Below, one piece after another: positions 1 to 5,780 of a DNA stretch of 6,851 bases (the first letter of the stretch is position 1; every line of letters starts with the position of its first letter). A model generated the notes under the pieces. It did not search any database. It worked only from the letters and a program-made list of their open reading frames with translations, and was not told the DNA's origin. Both the position numbers and the translations under genes were made by a program. The stretch is from Lysobacterales bacterium (GTDB lineage Bacteria > Pseudomonadota > Gammaproteobacteria > Xanthomonadales > Marinicellaceae): positions 1 to 6,851 of the forward strand of contig JALWML010000138.1 of assembly GCA_027083915.1 (NCBI GenBank). The letters are read 5' to 3'.

Positions 1-2211
1 AAAGAAATAACCACTAAAAAGGCTTTAGATTTATGTGAAGCCATGGAGAAACTTATTCACAACCCAAGCGCTTCTAGTAAAGCTGATGTTGATGCCATTA
101 AAGCAAAGTGGGATGAGTTAAATTCAGCAAGCACAATCGATGATTTTAAGCAACGATTTGAAGGAGCCTTTCGCACTGCCAGTTTGACTTTTGATCCACA
201 ACAACGCGATGAGTTTTTGAATCAACAAAGACAGCAACGCATCAACAGTAAGATTAAAGAATTGAAAAAGTCTGTAGGTGATTCTAAATTAGCTACATGG
301 GAACAAATTCAGACTCAAATCAGCAAGTATTCTGGTTTTGATTTAAGCCATGCTGATGATTCGCAAATAAAAGAGTTTGAAATGGCATTAGCCGAACTTA
401 AAGCTTTACGCGATAGCAAAACTAAAGAGCAAGAATTGCCAGAAAAACTCGTACAAGTCGCGGATAAGTTGGATGCTGCTCTTAAACACAAATATAATCA
501 GCCTAATCAGATTAAACAATTTCGTCAAATGTGGGATGAAAATGCCAAGAAAGCAAAAAATAATGCGGCATTTTCGACCCTTAAGAATCGATTTGATAAT
601 GCAATGCTGAAATTGGCTGAACGCATCGAAAACTCGGCAGCCATGCGTGATGAAGCAGCAAAAAATGCTGTGGCAAGTATTGAAAAGGTCAAAAAATTAA
701 TTAAAGATGGTCAACTCGCCAAAGCAAAAGTGGGCATTAATAAAATAGCTGAAAACAAAAAGATAGCAGGTTTTCATCCATTGATTAAAGACAACAAGTT
801 TGCCTTTGATAGCCTCTGGAATGAGCTAAAAGAATTGCGTCAATGGCAGACATGGAGTAATGATAAGGTTCGCATTCGACTAATTGAAGAACTTAAAGAT
901 TTGGTCGGTAAAGGGGTTCATCCAGATGCTTTGCTAAAGAAAATGAAGGAAGCCAACAAGCAATGGAAGGACATGGAAGACCATGAAAAGCTTGAAGGTG
1001 ATCGTTATCCAGTTCGGAACCAAGAGCTTTATACTCAATTTCGTGAAGTACAGCAGGCATTGTTTGAGCCAGCACAGAAATTTTTTGAAGCACGTTCTGA
1101 AATTTGGAGTAAAGAACTGGAACAAGTGCAAGCAAAAGTACAAGAATTACACGATGTCGATTTGCAAGAAACCGAAGATCGTGATTTAGCACGTATGGTA
1201 CGAGAAGCCATAAAACAATTAAGAAACCTTGATGCTGTTCCTCCAAAAGCACGAGGTAAAATTGCAGCACAAATACGCTCAGGTACTGCACGCATTGATG
1301 CTCATCTGCAGGAATCCTATAAGGTGGCGGTTCGTCGTAAAGAAAAGCTTATAGAACAAGCCCAAGCCTTAGTCGAGGTGGAAGATTTAGATGAAGCTAT
1401 TGAAGCAGCAAAAGCCTTACAAGCTGAATGGAAGCATGCGGGGATTGTGGCGCAAAACCAAGAGCGTAAGTTATGGAAAATATTCAGAAAAGCCAATGAT
1501 GCCGTATTTAATCGCATTAAACAACAACGCGATGCGCAAAATCAAGAGAATAAAGCTTTAATGAATACCGCAGCAGATTTAATCAAAATTTGTGAAAAGG
1601 CAGTTAAATCTGAAAAAACAGCACAAGGTATACACAGTTTAATCGAGCGATTCAAAGACGATTATAATGTTTTAGATGTTCGCAATAAATCATTACAAAC
1701 TCAAGCCAATAATCTGATTGAAGCAGCAGAGAAAAAAGTGGCATCACTTGCCAATAAAGAAATTATTGACACCCTCAAAAATGCACAAAAGTTTGCCGTA
1801 ATCTGCCAAGACCTCGAATTAGGGAAGTTGGATAAAGGAAAGGCTCAAGAAAAGTGGGATAAGCTTAAAAATTTGGATGATAATAAACTGGCTAAACAAT
1901 TGAAAAATCGATTTGAAAATGCTGATAAAGCCAATAAAAATTACAGTGAAAAAGCAGGGCTAATCCTCATAGCAGCCGAATACCTCACGGGTCAAGCTAC
2001 ACCGGATGAATACAAAGAACAACGATTGGCTTATCAAGTCGATGAATTAGCAAAGCGCATGGGTGGTAGTGAAAGTCAAGATGAAACAGATCACGCTGTA
2101 GCCTTGCTAACCGATTGGTTTACTTTGAATGGAGCCGATGATGAATTTATAAAAGCCAATGACAAACGCAGCAAAAAAGTTATCAAGAGTTTGTTTGATT
2201 TGTTGAAGTGA
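1..2211 (+). CDS. DUF349-repeat protein, 5'-truncated
   Basis: This is the C-terminal 736 codons of a long, highly charged, almost wholly helical protein. The frame is open to the window edge and has no start codon before the ATG at 43. That ATG lacks both a Shine-Dalgarno sequence and the -10 box seen before other genes here, and the residues before it (KALDLCEAMEKL) resemble the LCE-type linker between DUF349 units, so the real start lies upstream. The clearest DUF349 unit is at about 1390-1560, with the pattern AI-x-A-x-x-LQAEWK-x-xG followed by LWK-x-FRKANDAVFNRI. Weaker units with W-D-x-L/N and later L-K-x-R-F-[ED]-x-A occur near 100-180, 526-610 and 1849-1925. There is no signal peptide or membrane segment, so it is probably cytoplasmic. 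DUF349 proteins have no firmly established biochemical role that I can state. The family call is good; the function is unknown. Confidence 0.85.
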   Translation, partial: KEITTKKALDLCEAMEKLIHNPSASSKADVDAIKAKWDELNSASTIDDFKQRFEGAFRTASLTFDPQQRDEFLNQQRQQRINSKIKELKKSVGDSKLATWEQIQTQISKYSGFDLSHADDSQIKEFEMALAELKALRDSKTKEQELPEKLVQVADKLDAALKHKYNQPNQIKQFRQMWDENAKKAKNNAAFSTLKNRFDNAMLKLAERIENSAAMRDEAAKNAVASIEKVKKLIKDGQLAKAKVGINKIAENKKIAGFHPLIKDNKFAFDSLWNELKELRQWQTWSNDKVRIRLIEELKDLVGKGVHPDALLKKMKEANKQWKDMEDHEKLEGDRYPVRNQELYTQFREVQQALFEPAQKFFEARSEIWSKELEQVQAKVQELHDVDLQETEDRDLARMVREAIKQLRNLDAVPPKARGKIAAQIRSGTARIDAHLQESYKVAVRRKEKLIEQAQALVEVEDLDEAIEAAKALQAEWKHAGIVAQNQERKLWKIFRKANDAVFNRIKQQRDAQNQENKALMNTAADLIKICEKAVKSEKTAQGIHSLIERFKDDYNVLDVRNKSLQTQANNLIEAAEKKVASLANKEIIDTLKNAQKFAVICQDLELGKLDKGKAQEKWDKLKNLDDNKLAKQLKNRFENADKANKNYSEKAGLILIAAEYLTGQATPDEYKEQRLAYQVDELAKRMGGSESQDETDHAVALLTDWFTLNGADDEFIKANDKRSKKVIKSLFDLLK

Positions 2212-2249
2212 TTTCTATATTGGGATTTGGGTATTAAAAAAGTGATGAA

Positions 2250-2279
2250 TTGAAGATACCATGGAAGGTATCATTTCAA
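2250..2279. promoter_or_regulatory. Inverted repeat upstream of liuB (operator or weak terminator)
   Basis: GATACC (2255-2260) and GGTATC (2267-2272) form a perfect 6-bp inverted repeat around a 6-base centre. An outer pair, TTGAA (2250-2254) and TTCAA (2275-2279), extends it with a 2-base bulge. It lies between the DUF349 stop and the liuB -10 box, and its right arm covers the expected -35 position. No T-run follows, so it is a poor intrinsic terminator for the upstream gene and could equally be a regulator binding site. The role is inferred; the symmetry is directly visible. Confidence 0.4.
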
Positions 2280-2288
2280 AATAACGCA

Positions 2289-2303
2289 TGATATAATCGC
2301 GAA
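2289..2303 (+). promoter_or_regulatory. Extended -10 promoter of liuB, probably leaderless
   Basis: TG-A-TATAAT (2289-2297) is a consensus extended -10 element. Its last base is 6 bases before the liuB ATG at 2304, so transcription should begin at or next to the A of the start codon. No Shine-Dalgarno sequence is present and there is no convincing -35 box, which an extended -10 can do without. The start site is inferred from spacing. Confidence 0.65.
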
Positions 2304-3911
2304 ATGACGATTATCAAAAACACAATCAATACCGAATCCGCCCAGTTTCATGCCAATTACCAGTTTATGCATCAATTGGTTGATGAACTACGTGACAAAA
2401 CTGCTGCAATTTCATTAGGTGGCTCTCAAAAATCCAGAGAACGCCATGAGTCTCGCGGCAAACTACTAGTGCGCAATCGTATTCATGCACTAATTGACAA
2501 AGGCAGTCCTTTTTTAGAATTATCAGCTTTGGCAGCTAATGGCATGTATGGCGATGCCGCACCAGCTGCGGGTGTGGTCACTGGTATTGGTGTGATTCAT
2601 GGGCAAAATGTTGTTATTGTTGCTAATGATGCAACGGTAAAAGGTGGTACTTATTTCCCGTTAACGGTTAAAAAGCATTTAAGAGCCCAAGAAATTGCCT
2701 TAGAAAATCACTTACCGTGCATTTATTTAGTCGATTCTGGTGGTGCATTTTTGCCTCTTCAGGATGAAGTCTTTCCAGATAAAGAACATTTCGGACGAAT
2801 TTTTTATAATCAAGCACAATTATCCTCCAAAAATATTCCTCAAATAGCCGTGGTGATGGGCTCATGTACCGCAGGAGGTGCTTATGTTCCTGCCATGTGT
2901 GATGAGGCCGTCATCGTTAAAGAGCAAGGTACGATTTTTCTTGGAGGCCCACCATTGGTTAAAGCGGCGACAGGTGAAATTGTCGATGCCGAGACATTAG
3001 GTGGAGCCGAGGTTCATTCATCCATTTCTGGTGTAACAGATCACTTTGCTGAAAATGACGAACATGCCTTAGAAATCACTCGAGACATAGCTAAATACTT
3101 CAATCGTAAACCGCAAGAATGGCTACAAAAACAAGAAAGCAAAGAACCCATTTACAACGAAAAAGAACTGTATGGAATCGTGCCACAAAGCACGCGCACT
3201 CCCTATGATATTCGCCAAATAATTGCCCGTATTGTTGATGCATCAATATTTCAAGAATTTAAAGCCAAATATGGGACCACATTAATCACAGGTTTTGCTC
3301 ATATTCACGGAAATCCAGTCGGCATTATTGCCAATAATGGCATATTGTTTTCAGAATCCGCACTTAAAGGCGCTCACTTTATCGAGCTGTGTTGTCAACG
3401 CAATATTCCATTGGTTTTTCTACAAAATATCACAGGCTTTATGGTTGGCAAAGAATACGAACATAACGGTATTGCTAAAAATGGCGCAAAAATGGTGACA
3501 GCGGTTGCCTGTGCCAGCGTGCCAAAATACACTGTTGTTATAGGCGGCTCATTTGGTGCAGGAAACTATGCCATGAATGGCCGTGCTTATGGCGGACGAT
3601 TCTTATGGATGTGGCCAAATGCCCGAATCTCTGTAATGGGCGGCGAACAAGCCGCATCGGTACTAACAACCATCAAACAAGATGGCATGGATAAACGCGG
3701 TATCGAATGGGATGATAAAGAAAAACAAGCCGAATACGACAAAATCAAACAACTCTACGAAGACCAAGGCTCACCCTATTATTCCACCGCACGCTTATGG
3801 GATGACGGTATTATCAATCCAATAGATACTCGAAAAGTATTGGGATTGGCGATTGAAGCAGGATTGAATGCACCGATTCAAAACACCAAGTATGGTGTGT
3901 TTAGGATGTGA
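2304..3911 (+). CDS. liuB: 3-methylcrotonyl-CoA carboxylase, carboxyltransferase (beta) subunit
   Basis: This 535-residue protein matches the usual length of the biotin-dependent methylcrotonyl-CoA carboxylase beta subunit (LiuB/MccB). It moves carboxyl from carboxybiotin on the alpha subunit to 3-methylcrotonyl-CoA, giving 3-methylglutaconyl-CoA in cytoplasmic leucine and isovalerate breakdown. The N-terminal crotonase-like half has VDSGGAFLPLQDEVFPD (143-159) followed by HFGRIFYNQA (162-171), and GSCTAGGAYVPAMCDE (186-201). The C-terminal half has GNPVGIIANNGILFSESA (336-353), LQNITGFMVG (373-382) and GGSFGAGNYAMNGRAYGGRF (414-433) followed by WMWPNARISVMGGEQAA (435-451). The end, YGVFRM, is also typical of the family. 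These favour MCC over propionyl- or acetyl-CoA carboxylase beta subunits. The start at 2304 is supported by the -10 box six bases upstream. The biotin-carrying alpha subunit is not in the window. No frame damage or missing motif is visible. Confidence 0.95.
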   Translation: MTIIKNTINTESAQFHANYQFMHQLVDELRDKTAAISLGGSQKSRERHESRGKLLVRNRIHALIDKGSPFLELSALAANGMYGDAAPAAGVVTGIGVIHGQNVVIVANDATVKGGTYFPLTVKKHLRAQEIALENHLPCIYLVDSGGAFLPLQDEVFPDKEHFGRIFYNQAQLSSKNIPQIAVVMGSCTAGGAYVPAMCDEAVIVKEQGTIFLGGPPLVKAATGEIVDAETLGGAEVHSSISGVTDHFAENDEHALEITRDIAKYFNRKPQEWLQKQESKEPIYNEKELYGIVPQSTRTPYDIRQIIARIVDASIFQEFKAKYGTTLITGFAHIHGNPVGIIANNGILFSESALKGAHFIELCCQRNIPLVFLQNITGFMVGKEYEHNGIAKNGAKMVTAVACASVPKYTVVIGGSFGAGNYAMNGRAYGGRFLWMWPNARISVMGGEQAASVLTTIKQDGMDKRGIEWDDKEKQAEYDKIKQLYEDQGSPYYSTARLWDDGIINPIDTRKVLGLAIEAGLNAPIQNTKYGVFRM

Positions 3912-3921
3912 TTATTTTGGC

Positions 3922-3961
3922 TTGCGCCACAGCTTCGCTGTTTAAGGAACGCAAAGTTTTT
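3922..3961 (+). terminator. Possible intrinsic terminator after liuB
   Basis: An inner stem ACAGC/GCTGT (3929-3933 with 3937-3941, loop TTC) sits inside an outer stem TTGCG/CGCAA (3922-3926 with 3950-3954). A five-base T-run follows at 3957-3961. It begins 11 bases after the liuB stop codon. The internal loop between the stems is asymmetric and the T-run is short, so its strength is uncertain. It could also be a remnant of a repeat element. Confidence 0.4.
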
Positions 3962-3972
3962 AAAAATATGAC

Positions 3973-4061
3973 GTCATTGCGAGGAGTATAAGCGACGTGG
4001 CAATCTCATTGAGATTACGATAAGTTCTACAGATTGCCACGTCGTTCCTCCTCGCAATGAC
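3973..4061. repeat. 89-bp long palindrome of the GTCATTGCGAGG class
   Basis: The outer arms GTCATTGCGAGGAG (3973-3986) and CTCCTCGCAATGAC (4048-4061) pair perfectly over 14 bp. The inner arms CGACGTGGCAATCT (3993-4006) and AGATTGCCACGTCG (4031-4044) pair perfectly over another 14 bp. They are separated by an internal loop of 6 against 3 bases and closed by a 24-base apical loop. From memory, palindromes beginning GTCATTGCGAGG are widespread dispersed repeats in unrelated bacteria, probably non-coding MITE- or REP-like elements. No coding capacity and no clear target-site duplication are visible. Confidence 0.85.
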
Positions 4062-4129
4062 ATGCAATTTTTTGGAAGTCTGATATGAGCTATTTCAGGA
4101 AAGTTGTCGAAACTCTTAAAACAACGCAT

Positions 4130-4160
4130 GTAGGGTAGAACCCATGTGTTCTAACGTTTA
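4130..4160 (+). repeat. Small GTAGGG palindromic repeat, copy 1
   Basis: After GTAGGG (4130-4135), TAGAAC (4136-4141) and GTTCTA (4148-4153) form a perfect 6-bp stem around the loop CCATGT. CGTT and TTTA then follow. The element matches copy 2 (4217-4250, opposite strand) at 22 of 29 aligned positions, counted by eye, so both belong to one repeat family. Confidence 0.75.
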
Positions 4161-4216
4161 TCAGGTTAGTACGCAGTTATTTACTGGGTACATTTCAAAA
4201 TAAAACCGTAGTTAGT

Positions 4217-4250
4217 TAAACAACGGGAGCACACGCGGGTGCTCCCCTAC
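4217..4250 (-). repeat. Small GTAGGG palindromic repeat, copy 2 (inverted)
   Basis: On the minus strand GTAGGG (4250-4245) leads into a perfect 8-bp stem, GGGAGCAC (4246-4239) with GTGCTCCC (4232-4225), around the loop CCGCGT. CGTTG and TTTA follow. It is an inverted relative of copy 1. It also lies just past the stop of the minus-strand zinc-ribbon gene and could end its transcript, but only a broken T-rich stretch (GTTGTTT) follows the stem, so a terminator role is weak. Confidence 0.75.
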
Positions 4251-4281
4251 GGTGCTTTTTATAATGAATCTTTACTAAACA

Positions 4282-4791
4282 CTAGCAACTAAAAGGAGAG
4301 CTGGAAACATCAAACCAGAATAATATACTGAAGAAGACCATAATAAGAAAAAGTACACCCCATATGTTTTTGCTTTTTGCATCGTCATCTAAAGAAAAAT
4401 ATTTGAATAGTGCAAAGATTGCAAATAATGATGGTGGTAGAAAAAACAAAAAGGCAGAACCCATATCCTCATTTTCTGTATATTTTTCTTTAATTTTAGT
4501 CAATTGCCCTTTTTCAAACGAAGCACTTCTGCATTTTTTGCAAATTAATACGGTTATGTTATCACTATCTACAAACTCCATGTTTTCTTTGCACTTTGGG
4601 CAAGAATAATTTGAAATTTGTGATTTTTGGTTGTCGAATGCTTTTTCTAATAAATCAGTTTCAAAGTTGTACTTAAAGGCACTTACTCCTTTTGAGTCAA
4701 TAAATACACCATTACATTGAGGACAGCAATAGCCAAAAATATTTTCTTGGCTTTTTAAAATTAAATCAGTGCTATCTTTTGGACATTTCAT
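4282..4791 (-). CDS. Zinc-ribbon membrane protein (zf-TFIIB-like), function unknown
   Basis: This 169-residue protein has two metal-binding modules followed by two membrane helices. The first module is C3-P-K-D6 with C23-P-Q-C26-N-G-V-F-I-D, the zf-TFIIB-like layout in which the second ligand is Asp rather than Cys. The second is a complete four-cysteine ribbon, C64-P-K-C67 with C84-K-K-C87. Hydrophobic segments at about 112-132 and 143-160 are joined by a charged linker (DDDAKSK), so the ribbons should lie on one side of the membrane, probably the cytoplasm. There is no signal peptide. The start at 4791 follows an extended -10 box. It stands alone, convergent with liuB and divergent from the 4913 gene. 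Zinc ribbons of this type suggest nucleic-acid or protein contacts, but I do not recognise a named gene. Confidence 0.8.
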   Translation of the reverse strand: MKCPKDSTDLILKSQENIFGYCCPQCNGVFIDSKGVSAFKYNFETDLLEKAFDNQKSQISNYSCPKCKENMEFVDSDNITVLICKKCRSASFEKGQLTKIKEKYTENEDMGSAFLFFLPPSLFAIFALFKYFSLDDDAKSKNIWGVLFLIMVFFSILFWFDVSSSPFSC

Positions 4792-4807
4792 GTTTAATAT
4801 TATCTCA
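4792..4807 (-). promoter_or_regulatory. Extended -10 promoter of the zinc-ribbon gene
   Basis: Reading the minus strand, TG-A-GATAAT occupies 4807-4799 and seven bases (ATTAAAC) separate it from the ATG at 4791. This spacing puts the transcription start at or within a base of the start codon. Only a distant GAGA could pass for a Shine-Dalgarno sequence, so initiation is probably leaderless. No good -35 box is seen. Confidence 0.5.
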
Positions 4808-4876
4808 TGTTTTTATATAAAAATGCTATAGCCCAAAAGTCATCTTTCAATTTCACAACCTAAATCACTAAGTTCT

Positions 4877-4912
4877 TTGTCGTCTTAATATTCACTATGA
4901 TAGAATAAAAAC
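4877..4912 (+). promoter_or_regulatory. Promoter of the membrane-protein/GNAT unit, probably leaderless
   Basis: TG-A-TAGAAT (4898-4906) is an extended -10 element whose last base is 6 bases before the ATG at 4913. TTGTCG (4877-4882), 18 bases upstream, matches four of six -35 consensus positions. The leader AAAAAC has no Shine-Dalgarno sequence. This promoter shares a 121-bp divergent intergenic region with that of the zinc-ribbon gene, though the two -10 boxes are about 94 bp apart. Confidence 0.55.
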
Positions 4913-5320
4913 ATGAAAGAATTACTCAACAACCCAGAAAAGCTCCTACTCATCGGTGCAATTTTTCATCTCGCCTTTGTTGCCTTTCATTTGCTGTTTT
5001 GGAAGCTATTTGATTGGGTGCAGGATTTGAAAAAGCTTTCACACATTAATAAATCTGTCATGCAAATATTAAATCTTCGTTTGATTTTTGTGTTTCTTAT
5101 CTTTGCTTATATCTCTTACTTTAATACAGTCGAAATGCTCAACAGTAAACTGGGATTGACCATGTTGGCTGCTATTGCCTTGTTTTGGGGATTTCGTAGC
5201 GTTGAACAAGTCATTTATTTTGGTATAAAAAACTTCGCTTCAAATCTCTTGTTATTGATGTTTTTATTTGGTACGGCTTTGTATGCTTGGGTGTTTTATT
5301 TGGGATTCAAAATGATATGA
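4913..5320 (+). CDS. Small four-helix integral membrane protein, unknown function
   Basis: I do not recognise this 135-residue protein. Hydrophobic segments lie at about 11-33, 52-70, 80-103 and 110-132, predicting four membrane helices in the inner membrane. The first helix is rich in aromatics and histidine (IFHLAFVAFHLLFWKLF), and a polar stretch, DLKKLSHINKSVMQ (38-51), forms the first loop. Charged residues R95 and E98 sit within or beside the third helix. No catalytic motif is visible. The start is set by the -10 box six bases upstream. Its stop codon overlaps the start of the next gene in ATGA, so the two are co-transcribed and probably translationally coupled. The membrane assignment is strong; the function is unknown. 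Confidence 0.8.
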   Translation: MKELLNNPEKLLLIGAIFHLAFVAFHLLFWKLFDWVQDLKKLSHINKSVMQILNLRLIFVFLIFAYISYFNTVEMLNSKLGLTMLAAIALFWGFRSVEQVIYFGIKNFASNLLLLMFLFGTALYAWVFYLGFKMI

Positions 5321-5724
5321 CTATTAAAATAAAAGAATCAAAAGAAATTAATCAAGAAGAAGTTGTTGCACTTTATCGGGCAAATCAATGGAGTTCGGCA
5401 GATAAGCCAGATGAGTTGCTAAATGCCTTAAAAAACTCGCATACGCTTGTTACAGCACGTGATAATGGTCAATTAATTGGTTTGGCTAATGCTATTTCAG
5501 ATGGTTTTTTGATGGTGTATTATCCACATATGTTGGTGTTGCCTGGGTACCAAGGCAAAGGCGTTGGTCATAAGATTATGGCAAAGATGCAAGAAAAATA
5601 CCGTGGTTTTCATATGCAGATGCTTACAGCTGATGGCAAAGCAATAGAGTTTTATAAAAAAGTGGGTTTTGAAAAGGCTGGCGAAACTCAACCCATGTGG
5701 ATTTATAGTGGTGATGAACATTAA
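5317..5724 (+). CDS. GNAT-family N-acetyltransferase
   Basis: This 135-residue protein has the GNAT fold signature. HMLVLPGYQGKGVGHKIM (71-88) holds the acetyl-CoA-binding motif Q79-G-K-G-V-G84, preceded by the beta-strand GFLMVYYP. The C-terminal AIEFYKKVGFEKAG (109-122) is the usual GNAT helix and strand. It should transfer acetyl from acetyl-CoA to an amine, but the substrate cannot be told. I chose the ATG at 5317 because it overlaps the upstream stop as ATGA and begins the conserved region. An in-frame TTG at 5287 would add ten residues and overlap the upstream gene further, with nothing to support it. There is no strong Shine-Dalgarno sequence, which fits translational coupling. It has no obvious link to leucine catabolism. 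Confidence 0.88.
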   Translation: MTIKIKESKEINQEEVVALYRANQWSSADKPDELLNALKNSHTLVTARDNGQLIGLANAISDGFLMVYYPHMLVLPGYQGKGVGHKIMAKMQEKYRGFHMQMLTADGKAIEFYKKVGFEKAGETQPMWIYSGDEH

Positions 5725-5768
5725 TCAGGGCTTCGAAAAAATATCTCCCAAATTTCAGTCTAATCAAA

Positions 5769-5780
5769 TATAATAATCCC
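5769..5780 (+). promoter_or_regulatory. -10 promoter element of liuC, probably leaderless
   Basis: A perfect TATAAT (5769-5774) ends 6 bases before the ATG at 5781, the same spacing as for liuB and the 4913 gene. The six bases between, AATCCC, contain no Shine-Dalgarno sequence. There is no TG extension here and no good -35 match at 16-18 bases. The element gives liuC its own start separate from the upstream acetyltransferase, although read-through across the 56-base gap is possible. Confidence 0.55.

Larger units (their letters stand above)
3912..4281. other. Gene-free, palindrome-rich intergenic region
   Basis: No open frame here looks like a gene; the longest notable ATG frame, from 4085, stops after 17 codons. 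The stretch holds a terminator-like hairpin, an 89-bp long palindrome and two inverted copies of a smaller palindrome, each listed separately. A further imperfect hairpin at 4206-4226 (8-bp arms, one mismatch) abuts the last of these. It separates liuB from the convergent zinc-ribbon gene, and the palindromes look more GC-rich than the surrounding sequence. Confidence 0.7.

Noticed and set aside
43..45. ATG at 43 as the start of the DUF349 protein
   Set aside because: The frame is open upstream to the edge, the upstream residues look like family sequence, and no Shine-Dalgarno or -10 box precedes it.
893..1295. Several open frames on both strands within the DUF349 gene
   Set aside because: They lie in other frames of a clear, continuous coding region and encode biased, unrecognisable peptides.
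3295..3498. 67-codon plus-strand frame inside liuB
   Set aside because: Out of frame with strongly conserved carboxyltransferase motifs.
4225..4260. Plus-strand intrinsic terminator made of the GGGAGCAC/GTGCTCCC stem and TTTTT
   Set aside because: The T-run starts 9 bases past the stem, and the stem is better explained as an inverted copy of the 4130 repeat.
4364..4609. 81-codon plus-strand frame
   Set aside because: It is antisense to the zinc-ribbon gene, which has intact cysteine motifs and its own promoter; the plus-strand product has no recognisable feature.
5287..5316. TTG start adding ten residues to the GNAT protein
   Set aside because: The ATG at 5317 gives the tidy ATGA overlap and the added residues read through the upstream membrane-protein end.
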